A DNA stretch of 64,000 nucleotides from Doryteuthis pealeii (taxonomy: Eukaryota; Mollusca; Cephalopoda; Myopsida; Loliginidae), in contig CM042151.1 of NCBI GenBank assembly GCA_023376005.1, positions 76,717,512 to 76,781,511 on the forward strand. Reading direction: 5' to 3'. Both the position numbers and the translations under genes were made by a program. The notes under the pieces are model-generated. The model did no database searches and was not told where the DNA came from. It saw only the letters and a list, made by a program, of their open reading frames with translations. Position 1 is the first letter of the stretch. The number at the start of each line of letters is the position of its first letter. Positions 10,246 to 20,314 of the stretch are shown piece after piece.

Positions 10246-11285
10246 GTCCAAAAGGGTTATCTACCCTTGTCGCCAGGTTTTCTCCTATAGGTGGCTAGGG
10301 TATTTCAACGACAGCCCAGGAAATTTTCTCTTTCCCTCAGTCCAGCAACCACTACACATGGCATAGACGTGGTGTCTATATCTATTTAGTGAGGGGGCTT
10401 TGACCCCCAACCAACCAGTAGTAAGTGACATTCCTTCATAAACATCTGTATCACTTCTTTATGACTTATTCCTATCTGCCCCTTTTATCAACGTTGCTTT
10501 TTATCTGTGTATCTTTATGTATCTGTTTCTATATCTATACTGTACATTGTCATGTATGTATGTCTTCTACATGTGCTCAGACAAATAAAGTCTGTATTTG
10601 CTATTATATATAACTTCTTTGTCGGATTATTTCACAAGGATCCCACTCGTTTTAGGAAATCATTTTCCAGGACGTTTCGAGGACATTTCCAGGAAACTTT
10701 AAACATTTTCCAGGACAGCACTTGTTCACGGCAATTTCATAATTCAATCGATATTAATCTAATATCGACACATTTAGACAGTTTTATTCTTACTTTTTTA
10801 TGATGCAGGGTTAATCAAGTATCTTGGGTTCATTATAGATGATGCCTACATCAATTAATTAACTACACAGGGTGTCCACAAAATCCATATACACTTTAAA
10901 GTTATGAATTATTTAAAGCATACTGACTTTATGGACATCCTGTACAACGAAATTGACTGGCCTCCTGTTTTTGCTTAGCCATAATCAACATTACTGGGGA
11001 TGGGGGGTTATCAGCAAATCAATTTAGATATTTTACACCCCCACCCAATGTTTTAAATAATTTTTTTTATTGAATTCGTACAAATTTCAAATATTTACCA
11101 TGCTGTGCTTCTCACGTTTTATCAGCATTTATATATGTAGATATTTTATAGTGACACCCCCCCACACACTGCTTTATATTTGTATTTGTTCGGGAAAAGG
11201 CTGTTCATAGTGCAGAATGATTTTTTTAAAATGCTCAATTTGTTTCTCATAATTTTTGTTTCAACACGTCCCTTTAAAAAGAGGC

Positions 11286-11355
11286 ACTCATCGTGTAATG
11301 GTTATCACCGTAGGAAATGGACTTAGCTACCCGAGTTCAAATCCTGGACGAGGCT
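11286..11355 (+). repeat. tRNA-derived SINE head or tRNA pseudogene
   Basis: The segment tcgtgtaatggttatcac resembles the A-box region of tRNA-Val, and gagttcaaatcc is B-box-like about 35 bases later. The anticodon arm and acceptor stem are degenerate. Confidence 0.38.
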
Positions 11356-11560
11356 ACTTGCATTTCACATAGCTAGATTACTAGCAACAGACTTTCAGAA
11401 ATCTTCTGACAAAGAGAACTTCGTCTCAAAATATTAAGAATAAATCAAAGGTTAACAAACAACACCATAGTTACCTTATTTTTCTTTACACTTGCATTGT
11501 GATAGCCTTCAAACCAACCACCAAACCAATATAAACACAATGCTTCGAGTAAATGATGAA

Positions 11561-11611
<51 letters not shown>
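11561..11611. repeat. (AC)n(AT)n microsatellite
   Basis: A short AC run changes to an AT run of about 38 bases. Confidence 0.95.
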
Positions 11612-11614
<3 letters not shown>

Positions 11615-12594
11615 AGTTTAGTATGTACGTGTCAACTTATGACACAAAAACGAGTTGTTATTCAGATTCGAAATCTTACATACACCTTGAAAACCATATA
11701 ACTAAGAAACACACCAAATTTGACTATTGATTTTTACTGGTTAAGGGATATAATAAATTAATTCAACAATAATCAAACGATTTGCGATAATCATGGCATA
11801 GCTGCTGCTGCTAATGTTAAAAAAATTCGCTGGCTGCTGCCTATATTCAGAGCAGTGATTAAAAATGGCACTACGGCTGGTAATTTGAAGTTGACAAATT
11901 TAAGATAAACGAATATTATAATATAAAATAATAAAATTCGAAGGCAATACAATGCGTAAAAAATAAAGACAAAATGATGTTTTATATGTCTAATCGATTT
12001 CAAAGCAAGAGCTTCATCATCAGAGTGTATTTTCAGAAATGACGTGCTTATGTTTTTTTATTTGTGTGGTTATAATTTCTCTTCTTATTTCCTTTTCCTC
12101 TCCTTTTTTCCCTCTCTTTCTTCTTCTCCTCCTTTATGAATGGGCGAATAACTGTAATTTCTTATTTCTCTCTTTTTTTTTTCTTTTTTTTAAAGTTTGT
12201 TGAGAACAAGGCTGACATCCGGTAAGATGTTGCAATATGTTGCGACCGTGTGGAGATGTCAAAATTTTTTTGAAAACAAAAATGAACAAATAAATAAAAA
12301 CCGTTAATAGAAAATTTTTTACATACTTAGCTTTTGTTTCGCTTTCACCTTTCCTTTCTTATTCTTTCTCCCTCTCTTTCTTTTTTTTGTGTTATTTCTC
12401 TTCTTTTTCTTTTTTTTTCTTTTTTTATCCCCTTTTGTTCTCTAATTTAAAATATTTTTTTTATAGTAAATAAGTAAATAAAAGATTATCTTAAATTATG
12501 TATTAGTATTGATAGAAAAAATAAATAATTCTTTTTTATTATTTTTTTAAGAAATATCTTTTATGAGTACTTTTTTCTCTTTTTCTTTTAAACT

Positions 12595-12914
12595 ATTATA
12601 ATACACTAATTCTTGGTTTTGTTTATCGTTAAATCTTTTATAAAGTTTAGGAATGCATATTTAAAAATAATATCTTAAATGTAAACAAAAAACAACAACA
12701 TTTCTTAAAATAAACGAATATTATAATACACTAATTTTTGGTTTTGTTTATTGTTAAATCTTTTATAAAGAGAATACATTTTTAAAAATAATATCTTAAA
12801 TATAAACAAAAAACAAGAACATTTCGTAAAATAAACGAATATTATAATACACTAACTCTTGGTTTTGTTTATTGTTAAATCTTTTATAAAGTTTAGGAAT
12901 GCATTTTTAAAGAT
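12595..12914. repeat. Tandem repeat, ~121-125-bp unit, 2.6 copies
   Basis: Units begin attataatacactaa at 12,595, 12,720 and 12,841 and share ttggttttgttta and ctttataaag. The third unit is cut off by the copia LTR that begins at 12,915, so the array predates that insertion. Confidence 0.88.
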
Positions 12915-13080
12915 TGTTGAGTAGCCATGTCGTGGAATAAAGAAATGTTGGGTGAGAGTAGACGAAGGAACAAACAAAACGTCCGTTGTCTTGGAAAGGA
13001 GAATAGAAAAGTATTTTATTTCACAAAAAGAAGAGCTACTCAATGTAGATAACTGTTTGGGTTATCGGACCTGATGTACA
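12915..13080 (-). mobile_element. 3' LTR of the copia element (166 bp)
   Basis: On the minus strand it begins TGTACATCAGG directly after a G-rich polypurine tract (GAGCATGGGGGG, 13,084-13,095) and ends CTCAACA. Most of it recurs at 30,215-30,329, the 5' LTR remnant. Short LTRs are common in copia elements. Confidence 0.75.
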
Positions 13081-13275
13081 ATCCCCCCCATGCTCACATA
13101 TTGATAATTTTGTTTATTCCCATAAATATGAGAGCACAATACAAAAAAAGGATTTTAGAGTCCAAATAAAAGTCTTTTGAATCTGCCTAATTTTAATTTG
13201 GTCATGGGTTTAGTCATTATATCAGCAACCATATCTGTTGTTGGACAGTAGTGGATTTCTATTTTCTTCTTGTGT

Positions 13276-14292
13276 TGTCGGGGCCAAAAGCCTTGACCCC
13301 TTTTTCAGAGCGTCCGTATGCATTAAAGCACGTATGCAAACCCTTCCTCCGTCTGACCAGATTAATCTAGTTTCGCTGTTTAAGCTCCACCCCTTTGCAC
13401 GAACGTACGTGTGCCGACGCACGTAGACAAAACCTACCTTCCCCATCATTTCATCATCGCTAACGAACTCTTTGCCTGACGTCATTGATGCTTCCGGTAC
13501 ATTTCATAGATATAAGAAAGTCGTTTTGCGACGACAGCCACATTCCCAAGACAGCCGGCAACAGTTGACGAATCTGATTCCTGTTCCAAGCGAATGGCCG
13601 TGCCTAATCATTGACCGCCTGCCTCTCTGCCGCTACACTTCCCTGCCTCTGTGCCGCTAGACTGCCTTGCCTCCTCCTTTGCTGTGATGACCCGAACCTT
13701 GTTCCAATTCCAGCAAGCGACCGGATAGGCGTCCCTCGCCGACAGTACGCTAAGTACTAGCTTGGTAGATCCGACTCGATCTTCCGCCGAGCAAACACCT
13801 AGCTACTCGAGGCATTTGCGCACACGTGCCAGCCGGTCTGAAACCCTGCATAACCGAGGTCAATCAGACCCTAGCAAATCACGTGCTAAGCGAACGGTCC
13901 GTCGCTGTTACGTTTACGCTCGTACCCGAACAGTCCTCAACGGGACTACGACCAGGGCTCGCAGCCGATCCAACCGCAAGCCGAGACCGTTACCGACCGA
14001 CCATGACGTCAAACCTCGCCTGTAAACGAGCTGCTATCCCGATTCCTGATTCCAGCTACCTATCCGATACCAGACGACCTATCCACCCAGATCGACGAAA
14101 GACTGACCGAACGTTGAGTGACCAACCTCGAACATCGAATCCTCAACTAGCCGATTTACATTTCTGTCAATTCTCGCAAATAAATTGACCACCGGGTTAC
14201 TTTTGCCATCCAATTCCTTTGCCCTTGTCTCTTTCATTGTCTCCAGTCGTTTCACGTCTGTGGGGTCGACATCCTTATCGACACGCGGAACA
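13276..14292 (+). mobile_element. 1017-bp solo LTR, TSD GTGT
   Basis: It starts TGTCGGGGCC and ends CGCGGAACA, flanked by GTGT at 13,272-13,275 and 14,293-14,296. Excising it with one GTGT joins DALH to KKKIEIHYC in the copia frame. It is markedly more GC-rich than its surroundings, with a TATA-like atagatataag near 13,507 and an AATAAA near 14,180, suggesting plus orientation. Long frames inside it are LTR sequence, not genes. Confidence 0.88.
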
Positions 14293-14393
14293 GTGTAATG
14301 CGTCTCTGATGAAATGATATTTGATATCTATGTGTTTACACCTTTGTCGATTCACGGGGTCTTTAGATAGTGCGATCACACCTTGGTTGTCTC

Positions 14394-14682
14394 TGTTAAG
14401 TATCTGGTCGGCATCCTTAGTTCCAGATGTAGTAAGTAAGTAAGTAAGCAAGCCAATTAAGAATACGGTGTTATAGTATTCTTTGTAAGTCCGACGTCCA
14501 AGAGAATCCAAGTGTCAATGACATAAGTTTAGAATGGGGCCTCTATTAATACAGCAGAAGCAGCAGCAGCAGTGCCAGTGATTGGACAATAGGAATGCCT
14601 TCGGTGGTCACGTGGTAGTCAACGGGTCTATATTTAGGAGTAGGTATCTACCACACGCCTTATATCGAAAATAAATCCAACA
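14394..14682 (+). mobile_element. 289-bp solo LTR, TSD GTCTC
   Basis: It starts TGTTAAGTATC and ends AAATCCAACA, flanked by GTCTC at 14,389-14,393 and 14,683-14,687. Excision rejoins copia KIFGD to NQGVIALSK. The 5-bp duplication suggests a BEL or copia-type integrase. TATA-like ctatatttagg and AATAAA occur in plus orientation. A CAG-rich run sits near 14,555. Confidence 0.88.
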
Positions 14683-14956
14683 GTCTCCAAATATTTTTAT
14701 TGGTTCATATCTTTGTTGAGAGTCCATTCCATTCAATAGTTGGAGCAGATATAAGCCTTCTTGCGTTGTTTTTGCTAAAGCCATATACTCGGCTTCGCAG
14801 GTGGATAACGCAACTAACTGAAGGTTGCTTATTCGATTTCCATGAGATAGGCGAGCTGTACTACGTAGATCATTTGGATCAGACGCCCAATCTGCATTAC
14901 TATATGCTAAAATGTTTAGTACTCTGTTTTTTTCTTATAGCACAGATTATTTGCTT

Positions 14957-15542
14957 AATCTGGTTCGCTTAATTTCCCTATCATCAACACTGTTAGTTTT
15001 GGGCATAATTCGATTCGTTTTAATGCAATTAATTCTTGGAATACTGTTCAGTCGTTATTTTTTGATAAAGAAAAGATGAAGAAAAAGATGAAAAAATAGG
15101 CATTCTGAACATTTTTTTTTACGATCGTGAGTATTTGAGTCCTATCACTGAAACTAAATTTACACTTCGTTCGCCAATAATTTCCCGTTTTCTATGAGTC
15201 TCGTGTACTTTTTTTTTCTTCTTTTTTAGCAATTGTGGTTCATTTCAGTTTCTATTTTCAAAATATAAAAGAATACTTTTTTAACTTGTTTATTTCTGTA
15301 TTGTGTTAAAAATTCCAAATTGAAACGGATACTGAGAAAAAGATAACTTTTTTTTTCTAATCGTTTTAATGCAATTAATTCTTGGAATACTGTTCAGTCG
15401 TTATTTTTTGATAAAGAAAAGATGAAGCTTGTTTCAGTTAATTATTTTGTCCTTAAAACACTTTTGAAAAATCATTTTATTGCCTCTTATAAACAACAGA
15501 TTTGCATTTAGATTCTCACACGGCTAATTTGTCTCATGATAT
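14957..15542. other. Left flank of the 11-kb insertion into copia RNase H
   Basis: This sequence belongs neither to copia nor to the LTR element that begins at 15,543. With 25,805-26,010 it forms a middle insertion layer of about 0.8 kb. An exact 67-bp direct repeat occurs at 15,015-15,081 and 15,361-15,427. No coding sequence was recognised. Confidence 0.6.
15015..15427. repeat. 67-bp direct repeat, 346 bases apart
   Basis: Copies at 15,015-15,081 and 15,361-15,427 both run from tcgttttaatgcaatt to aaaagatgaag without a visible difference. Confidence 0.9.
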
Positions 15543-17157
15543 TATAGAATACAATTCTATTTTTTTAAATAGATACACATATACATTTCTCTTCCCAAAT
15601 TTAAGGAAAAGAAATTAAAATAAACATATAACACCATCCTTTTTCCAAACTTATGGAAAAGTAATTAAATCAAACACACGAACAAAAATCCTTGTCCAAG
15701 ATTTAAGGAAAAGTGATTAAACCAATTGTTTACACTTAAAATCAGAATCGATTGGCTGGGTTAGCATTGTTCACTACTACGTCCGCGCGTTTGTGCAAAA
15801 AATTAATTACTTTCCGATCCTATCTCCTAATTATAAATAACGAAGAAGAAACCAACAGATATACAGAACCCATTTCGCTATCAGAGAGGACAGGATTCAT
15901 TCCGCTAGCAGACGACACTGACTTCACCTCACACTCAAACCGGACACAACCAAAAGATAAACAAACACATAGATCTCCTCTCTCTTGGCCAAGAAGCAGG
16001 TGTTCGAACAAAACGATTTCACTCCCTCAACACAATTACTACTACTACCAGTATTCTTACCACTTCGTTCTACCTACATCAAGAATCCGTTTCAACAGGT
16101 CAAATACGCAACTTATTTCTAATTTCTGTCCATATCAAAACGAACTTTCCAAACTAAACATACGACTTTTTACATTTTACATTACACATATCAACTACAC
16201 ATTCCTTACAAACATTTACATAGTTGTTGATTACTTGCAAATTTATTCTCTGAATAAATTTATTTGTTATTGTTATATCAGAGAGAAGATATCTCTTATG
16301 ATTCACAATGCTTACTCACAAAATACACCTCGCTAGCATAAAACATCAAAACTCAAGTCGGAGGCAACAAACGGAAGTGAACTCAATGGTACCCTCTCAC
16401 GAAGTGACCAATTCGACGCAGTTCTGCGCATAGGCTCGGATTGAGTTACGCTTGAGAGGAATTCCAAAATAAACAAAAAATAATATTGTAAGGAATCCGG
16501 ATTTTCAACCAATAAAAAATCTCCCGCTAAAAACCCCAAAAGCATTCTGGAGCCCATCTACCAGCATATAAGCTCGGGTATTTTGAGAATCGGCAGTTGG
16601 ACGGACGGCCTGGAACCGAGAATATCACCAGACGAGAGGATCAAGGAACTGCTACGCACCCACCACCACGCACGCCCTCGCCCACCCGGACACTCAGCCT
16701 TACTTCAACACCTCACCGTAGCCAGGCGACATCCTTACCCCCTGACCACTACAGCGCTACCCGCTACAACTCGCTGAGATATTCCTGACTTTATTCCCGC
16801 ACCAAGTGACCGTATCCACTTACAACGGTATCCTACCGGCACGAACTCAACTCCCTCGGCCACTACTACATTCCCTGACCATCACTATTCCACTGAGATA
16901 TTCCTGACTTGGTCCCTACACCAAGTGACCGTATCAACTCAACTTCTACCTCACGCCTTGCACCAGGCCAAGAGAGATTCCGACGTATCATACGATACCC
17001 ACACCTCACCGACCCCTCGGCCACTCCAGAGAACTACTACCGTTATCTACGGCGACAACAACAATTTTCACACTCGTTATTTCAATAAACGATTTTTATC
17101 AAATTAATCTTGTCCATTATTCTTCTTTGCAAACCATACGCTTTTACGGATATCTAA

Positions 17158-17209
17158 GATATAACACTGGTGTCAGAACGGGATAACTAAGATATATCAT
17201 TGGTGTCAG
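17158..17209 (+). promoter_or_regulatory. Duplicated primer-binding region at the LTR end
   Basis: Two 29-base segments, starting at 17,148 and 17,181 (period 33), match at 26 positions. Each contains ctaagatat and then TGGTGTCAG (17,168-17,176 and 17,201-17,209). The first is the better tRNA-Leu match (TGGTGTCAGAACGGGAT) and follows GATATAACA, the perfect inverse of the LTR start TGTTATATC. The second is the one outside the functional LTR, as shown by the target duplication. Confidence 0.8.
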
Positions 17210-17218
17210 CGTGTTGCA

Positions 17219-18550
17219 ATGGAGAATATGGACTATACAAGATTAACTCGCTCGGAAATTCTCGACTTTATTAGAGACCAGATGAAGTTCCTCCAAGAAT
17301 TAAGAACTCGCCCCACACCCCCAAAACCAGAAAATATACAATTTTTGAAAGCCGACTTACACAGGATGATGGAAGCCCTGGATCATGCCAAGCCGACAAT
17401 ACCACCAATAGCCCAGATAGTCGACATCCAAGATAGATTAAGGCGTCACAAATCCATACTTGACGTTATGAGACTGAAAAACGAATTCAGTCCGGGAGAT
17501 GATGTGAATCAATTTATCACAAGCCTGAACGTGACCTATACGACCCACGTCACGCCCGAGATTGCCGTGTATCCTGACCTTGAGAACGAATTCGTCAAGG
17601 CTGCCAAGGATTTACTCGACTACAGCATATTTGAACAGATGATAGAGTCCAAGCAGGACACATCCACCTTTGAACAACTAAAGGCATACCTCATAGCGAC
17701 CCATGGCAACAAGATTGACAACACAGCCTCACACAACACTGCACACACTGCAAAAGATTCCACAACCAGCACAGTGATTGAAACTGACGTAAATACCATA
17801 GCGACCCATGGCAACGAGACTGACGACAGCAGTACAACCAAAATAATGACCCCTACTACTACTACTGACGAAAATACCAGAACGGGATATCCCGTACAAA
17901 CGATTGCCACCACCACACCACAGGAATGCGAGCACGCTAAAGAACCCGCTATAAGCAAGAATTACTTGGACCCCACTCGCTCACACGGACGCGACTGCCC
18001 ATATTCTCAACCACTACTAGCTCGGACGGATGATGACAAACCATCCATAAGCATCAGGACTGTATTCCCCATGCCTTACCCCAACTCCATAATCGCCATC
18101 CAGACAATACCCCTTCAGGAAAAACTCACACCATTTTTTCCAAATCCAGGTACATCCACTCTAGTGTTAGCGAACGAAAAACTCCTTCCAAAAGTAGATG
18201 TACCATATAAAATAGCCTTCGTCTTCGTCGCTCTGCGCTACACGTTAGCCATCATAATTAGCTTCAAGCGATACTTTTCTACCACACCAGGCGAAAGAGA
18301 CCACACGACCAAAGCTATCGGTGGGGTAAACCAGCAAATATCTCTCCACCACAGAGAAAGACGAAAATTATCCCCACATCTTAGCTCCAACTTCAATCTC
18401 CCAAAACCACGTGAAGAGAAAACCACGAATATCAACCCAATGATGTCGATAAACTATCTCCCAAAGCAAAATCACCATTCAACGCACGCCACCCTAACCA
18501 ACGAAGGGACTGACCTAAAAATGGAAGCGAAACAAAAAAATTTGTACTAA
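17219..18550 (+). CDS. Gag-like protein of the gag-only element, copy 1
   Basis: 443 residues from the ATG 10 bases after the primer site. Residues about 80-165 (KLKNEFSPGDDVNQFITSL, then YSIFEQMIE, STFEQLKAYLIATHG) have the look of the helical capsid core of gypsy-type Gag. Residues about 160-260 are Thr/Asn/Asp-rich with a repeated IATHGN. The final part is basic and has one hydrophobic stretch (IAFVFVALRYTLAIIISF). No CCHC zinc knuckle is visible. The frame stops at 18,550 after a run of seven A; in copy 2 the run has eight A and the frame continues 70-odd codons, so one copy has a frameshift there. Confidence 0.72.
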   Translation: MENMDYTRLTRSEILDFIRDQMKFLQELRTRPTPPKPENIQFLKADLHRMMEALDHAKPTIPPIAQIVDIQDRLRRHKSILDVMRLKNEFSPGDDVNQFITSLNVTYTTHVTPEIAVYPDLENEFVKAAKDLLDYSIFEQMIESKQDTSTFEQLKAYLIATHGNKIDNTASHNTAHTAKDSTTSTVIETDVNTIATHGNETDDSSTTKIMTPTTTTDENTRTGYPVQTIATTTPQECEHAKEPAISKNYLDPTRSHGRDCPYSQPLLARTDDDKPSISIRTVFPMPYPNSIIAIQTIPLQEKLTPFFPNPGTSTLVLANEKLLPKVDVPYKIAFVFVALRYTLAIIISFKRYFSTTPGERDHTTKAIGGVNQQISLHHRERRKLSPHLSSNFNLPKPREEKTTNINPMMSINYLPKQNHHSTHATLTNEGTDLKMEAKQKNLY

Positions 18551-18812
18551 GACCAACATTCTCACCATTTTCATCATGTGACACTCACATGAATGCACAT
18601 TATCTCCCGCCTCCACCTCGTTATGGGGCAAATAAGTCAACTCACAACCCACATCAACAACATAAAAACAAACTAAAACCTATATCGATAATACTAATAT
18701 TAGGCCTATTTCATACACGTCTTAAAAGAATTCTAATTTATTCATCTGTCAACACACCACCTACATAACCATACATACACATTGTGAATCAAATTGATAT
18801 CTTGGGGAGCTT

Positions 18813-19742
18813 TGTTATATCAGAGAGAAGATATCTCTTATGATTCACAATGCTTACTCACAAAATACACCTCGCTAGCATAAAACATCAAAACTCAAGT
18901 CGGAGGCAACAAACGGAAGTGAACTCAATGGTACCCTCTCACGAAGTGACCAATTCGACGCAGTTCTGCGCATAGGCTCGGATTGAGTTACGCTTGAGAG
19001 GAATTCCAAAATAAACAAAAAATAATATTGTAAGGAATCCGGATTTTCAACCAATAAAAAATCTTCCCGCTAAAACCCCAAAAGCATTCTGGAGCCCATC
19101 TACCAGCATATAAGCTCGGGTATTTTGAGAATCGGCAGTTGGACGGACGGCCTGGAACCGAGAATATCACCAGACGAGAGGATCAAGGAACTGCTACGCA
19201 CCCACCACCACGCACGCCCTCGCCCACCCGGACACTCAGCCTTACTTCAACACCTCACCGTAGCCAGGCGACATCCTTACCCCCTGACCACTACAGCGCT
19301 ACCCGCTACAACTCGCTGAGATATTCCTGACTTTATTCCCGCACCAAGTGACCGTATCCACTTACAACGGTATCCTACCGGCACGAACTCAACTCCCTCG
19401 GCCACTACTACATTCCCTGACCATCACTATTCCACTGAGATATTCCTGACTTGGTCCCTACACCAAGTGACCGTATCAACTCAACTTCTACCTCACGCCT
19501 TGCACCAGGCCAAGAGAGATTCCGACGTATCATACGATACCCACACCTCACCGACCCCTCGGCCACTCCAGAGAACTACTACCGTTATCTACGGCGACAA
19601 CAACAATTTTCACACTCGTTATTTCAATAAACGATTTTTATCAAATTAATCTTGTCCATTATTCTTCTTTGCAAACCATACGCTTTTACGGATATCCTAA
19701 GATATAACACTGGTGTCAGAACGGGATAACTAAGATATATCA
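18813..19742 (+). mobile_element. 3' LTR of gag-only element, copy 1
   Basis: Nearly identical to 16,271-17,199. It contains tRNA-Leu-like TGGTGTCAGAACGGGAT inside its last 40 bases, which should not be present in a canonical 3' LTR. TTAT follows at 19,743-19,746. Confidence 0.9.
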
Positions 19743-20189
19743 TTATGTTATAATTGTATGCATTTGTTTTATTATTTCTCCGTGTTTTCTGCCTAACTGT
19801 GTCATATATAATATTCGTCATTCCTAATATTACTGAACACGTTCTCATAATCCTCTACAAATTGGTGACCCGCGACGTTTAATTTGATACAGTTGTGTAG
19901 ATGGAGAAATATACATATTAAGAAAATGCATACAATCAATCACACAGACCCTATTGAGACTAACATGAACCAAATAATGTCCAAAATGATAAACCACCAA
20001 AAGAACCACAGATAAAAGATCTCGATAAAAGAAAAAAGAAAAAGTAGCAAAAAAACAAAAAGAAAAAAATAGCAAAAAAACAAAAAACAAAAACAAAAAA
20101 ATTTCAAAACAAAACGAAAAAAAAAAAATAGCAAAAACGAAAAGCAAAAAAAACAAAAATCGAACACAAAAATAACGACACCAAGAAAT
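19743..20189 (+). mobile_element. Outer LTR end, primer site and A-rich leader, unit 1
   Basis: The outer 5' LTR resumes after TTAT and ends at 19,859. The Trp-type primer site TGGTGACCCGCGACG is at 19,863-19,877. From about 20,025 the plus strand is almost entirely A with scattered C and G. Confidence 0.78.
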
Positions 20190-20314
20190 TTTCCAAACTA
20201 AACATACGAACTTTTTACATTTACATTACACATATCAACTACACATTCCTTACAAACATTTACATAGTTGTTGATTACTTGCAAATTTATTCTCTGAATA
20301 AATTTATTTGTTAT

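Larger units (their letters stand above)
10250..12594. other. Long stretch without recognised genes
   Basis: AT-rich with pyrimidine-rich tracts (about 12,080-12,200 and 12,330-12,440). It contains the tRNA-like head at 11,286 and the microsatellite at 11,561, listed separately. Predicted short frames are not protein-like. Confidence 0.5.
13155..14956 (-). pseudogene. copia RNase H and C-terminus, interrupted twice
   Basis: Minus-strand pieces at 14,956-14,688, 14,388-14,297 and 13,271-13,155 read as LAYSNADWASDPNDLRST, LSTCEAEYMALAK, DNQGVIALSKDP, KHIDIKYHFIRDALH and EIHYCPTTDMVADIMTKP, ending at a stop. These are the hallmark order of copia RNase H: D in the ADW motif, E in CEAEY, D in DNQ, then the C-terminal ADxxTKP motif. 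Two solo LTRs with target duplications GTGT and GTCTC separate the pieces. The beginning of the domain is on the far side of an 11-kb insertion. Confidence 0.85.
16271..19742 (+). mobile_element. Gag-only LTR retrotransposon, copy 1, TSD TTAT
   Basis: LTRs lie at 16,271-17,199 and 18,813-19,742, each TGTTATATC...GATATATCA. TTAT flanks both outer ends, and the uninterrupted outer LTR at 25,670-25,695 shows the empty site with one TTAT. A purine-rich tggggagc precedes the 3' LTR. TGGTGTCAGCG right after the 5' LTR matches the complement of tRNA-Leu ends. Only a gag-like ORF is present; protease, RT and integrase are absent. The two LTRs are nearly identical, so insertion is recent. This is the layout of terminal-repeat elements that carry gag alone and borrow pol. 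Confidence 0.9.

Noticed and set aside
13762..14188. Arg/Thr-rich plus-strand frames of 87 and 120 codons
   Set aside because: Both lie within the GC-rich solo LTR bounded by GTGT and overlap in different frames.
14700..14972. 90-codon plus-strand frame
   Set aside because: It is antisense to the copia RNase H segment with the CEAEYMALAK motif.
17620..17958. Hydrophobic 112-codon minus-strand frame resembling a membrane protein
   Set aside because: It is the antisense of the Thr/Asn-rich part of the gag-like gene; ACx/GTx complementarity produces Val/Ser-rich strings.
19845..20167. Phe/Leu-rich minus-strand frames
   Set aside because: They are translations of the complement of an A-rich tract.
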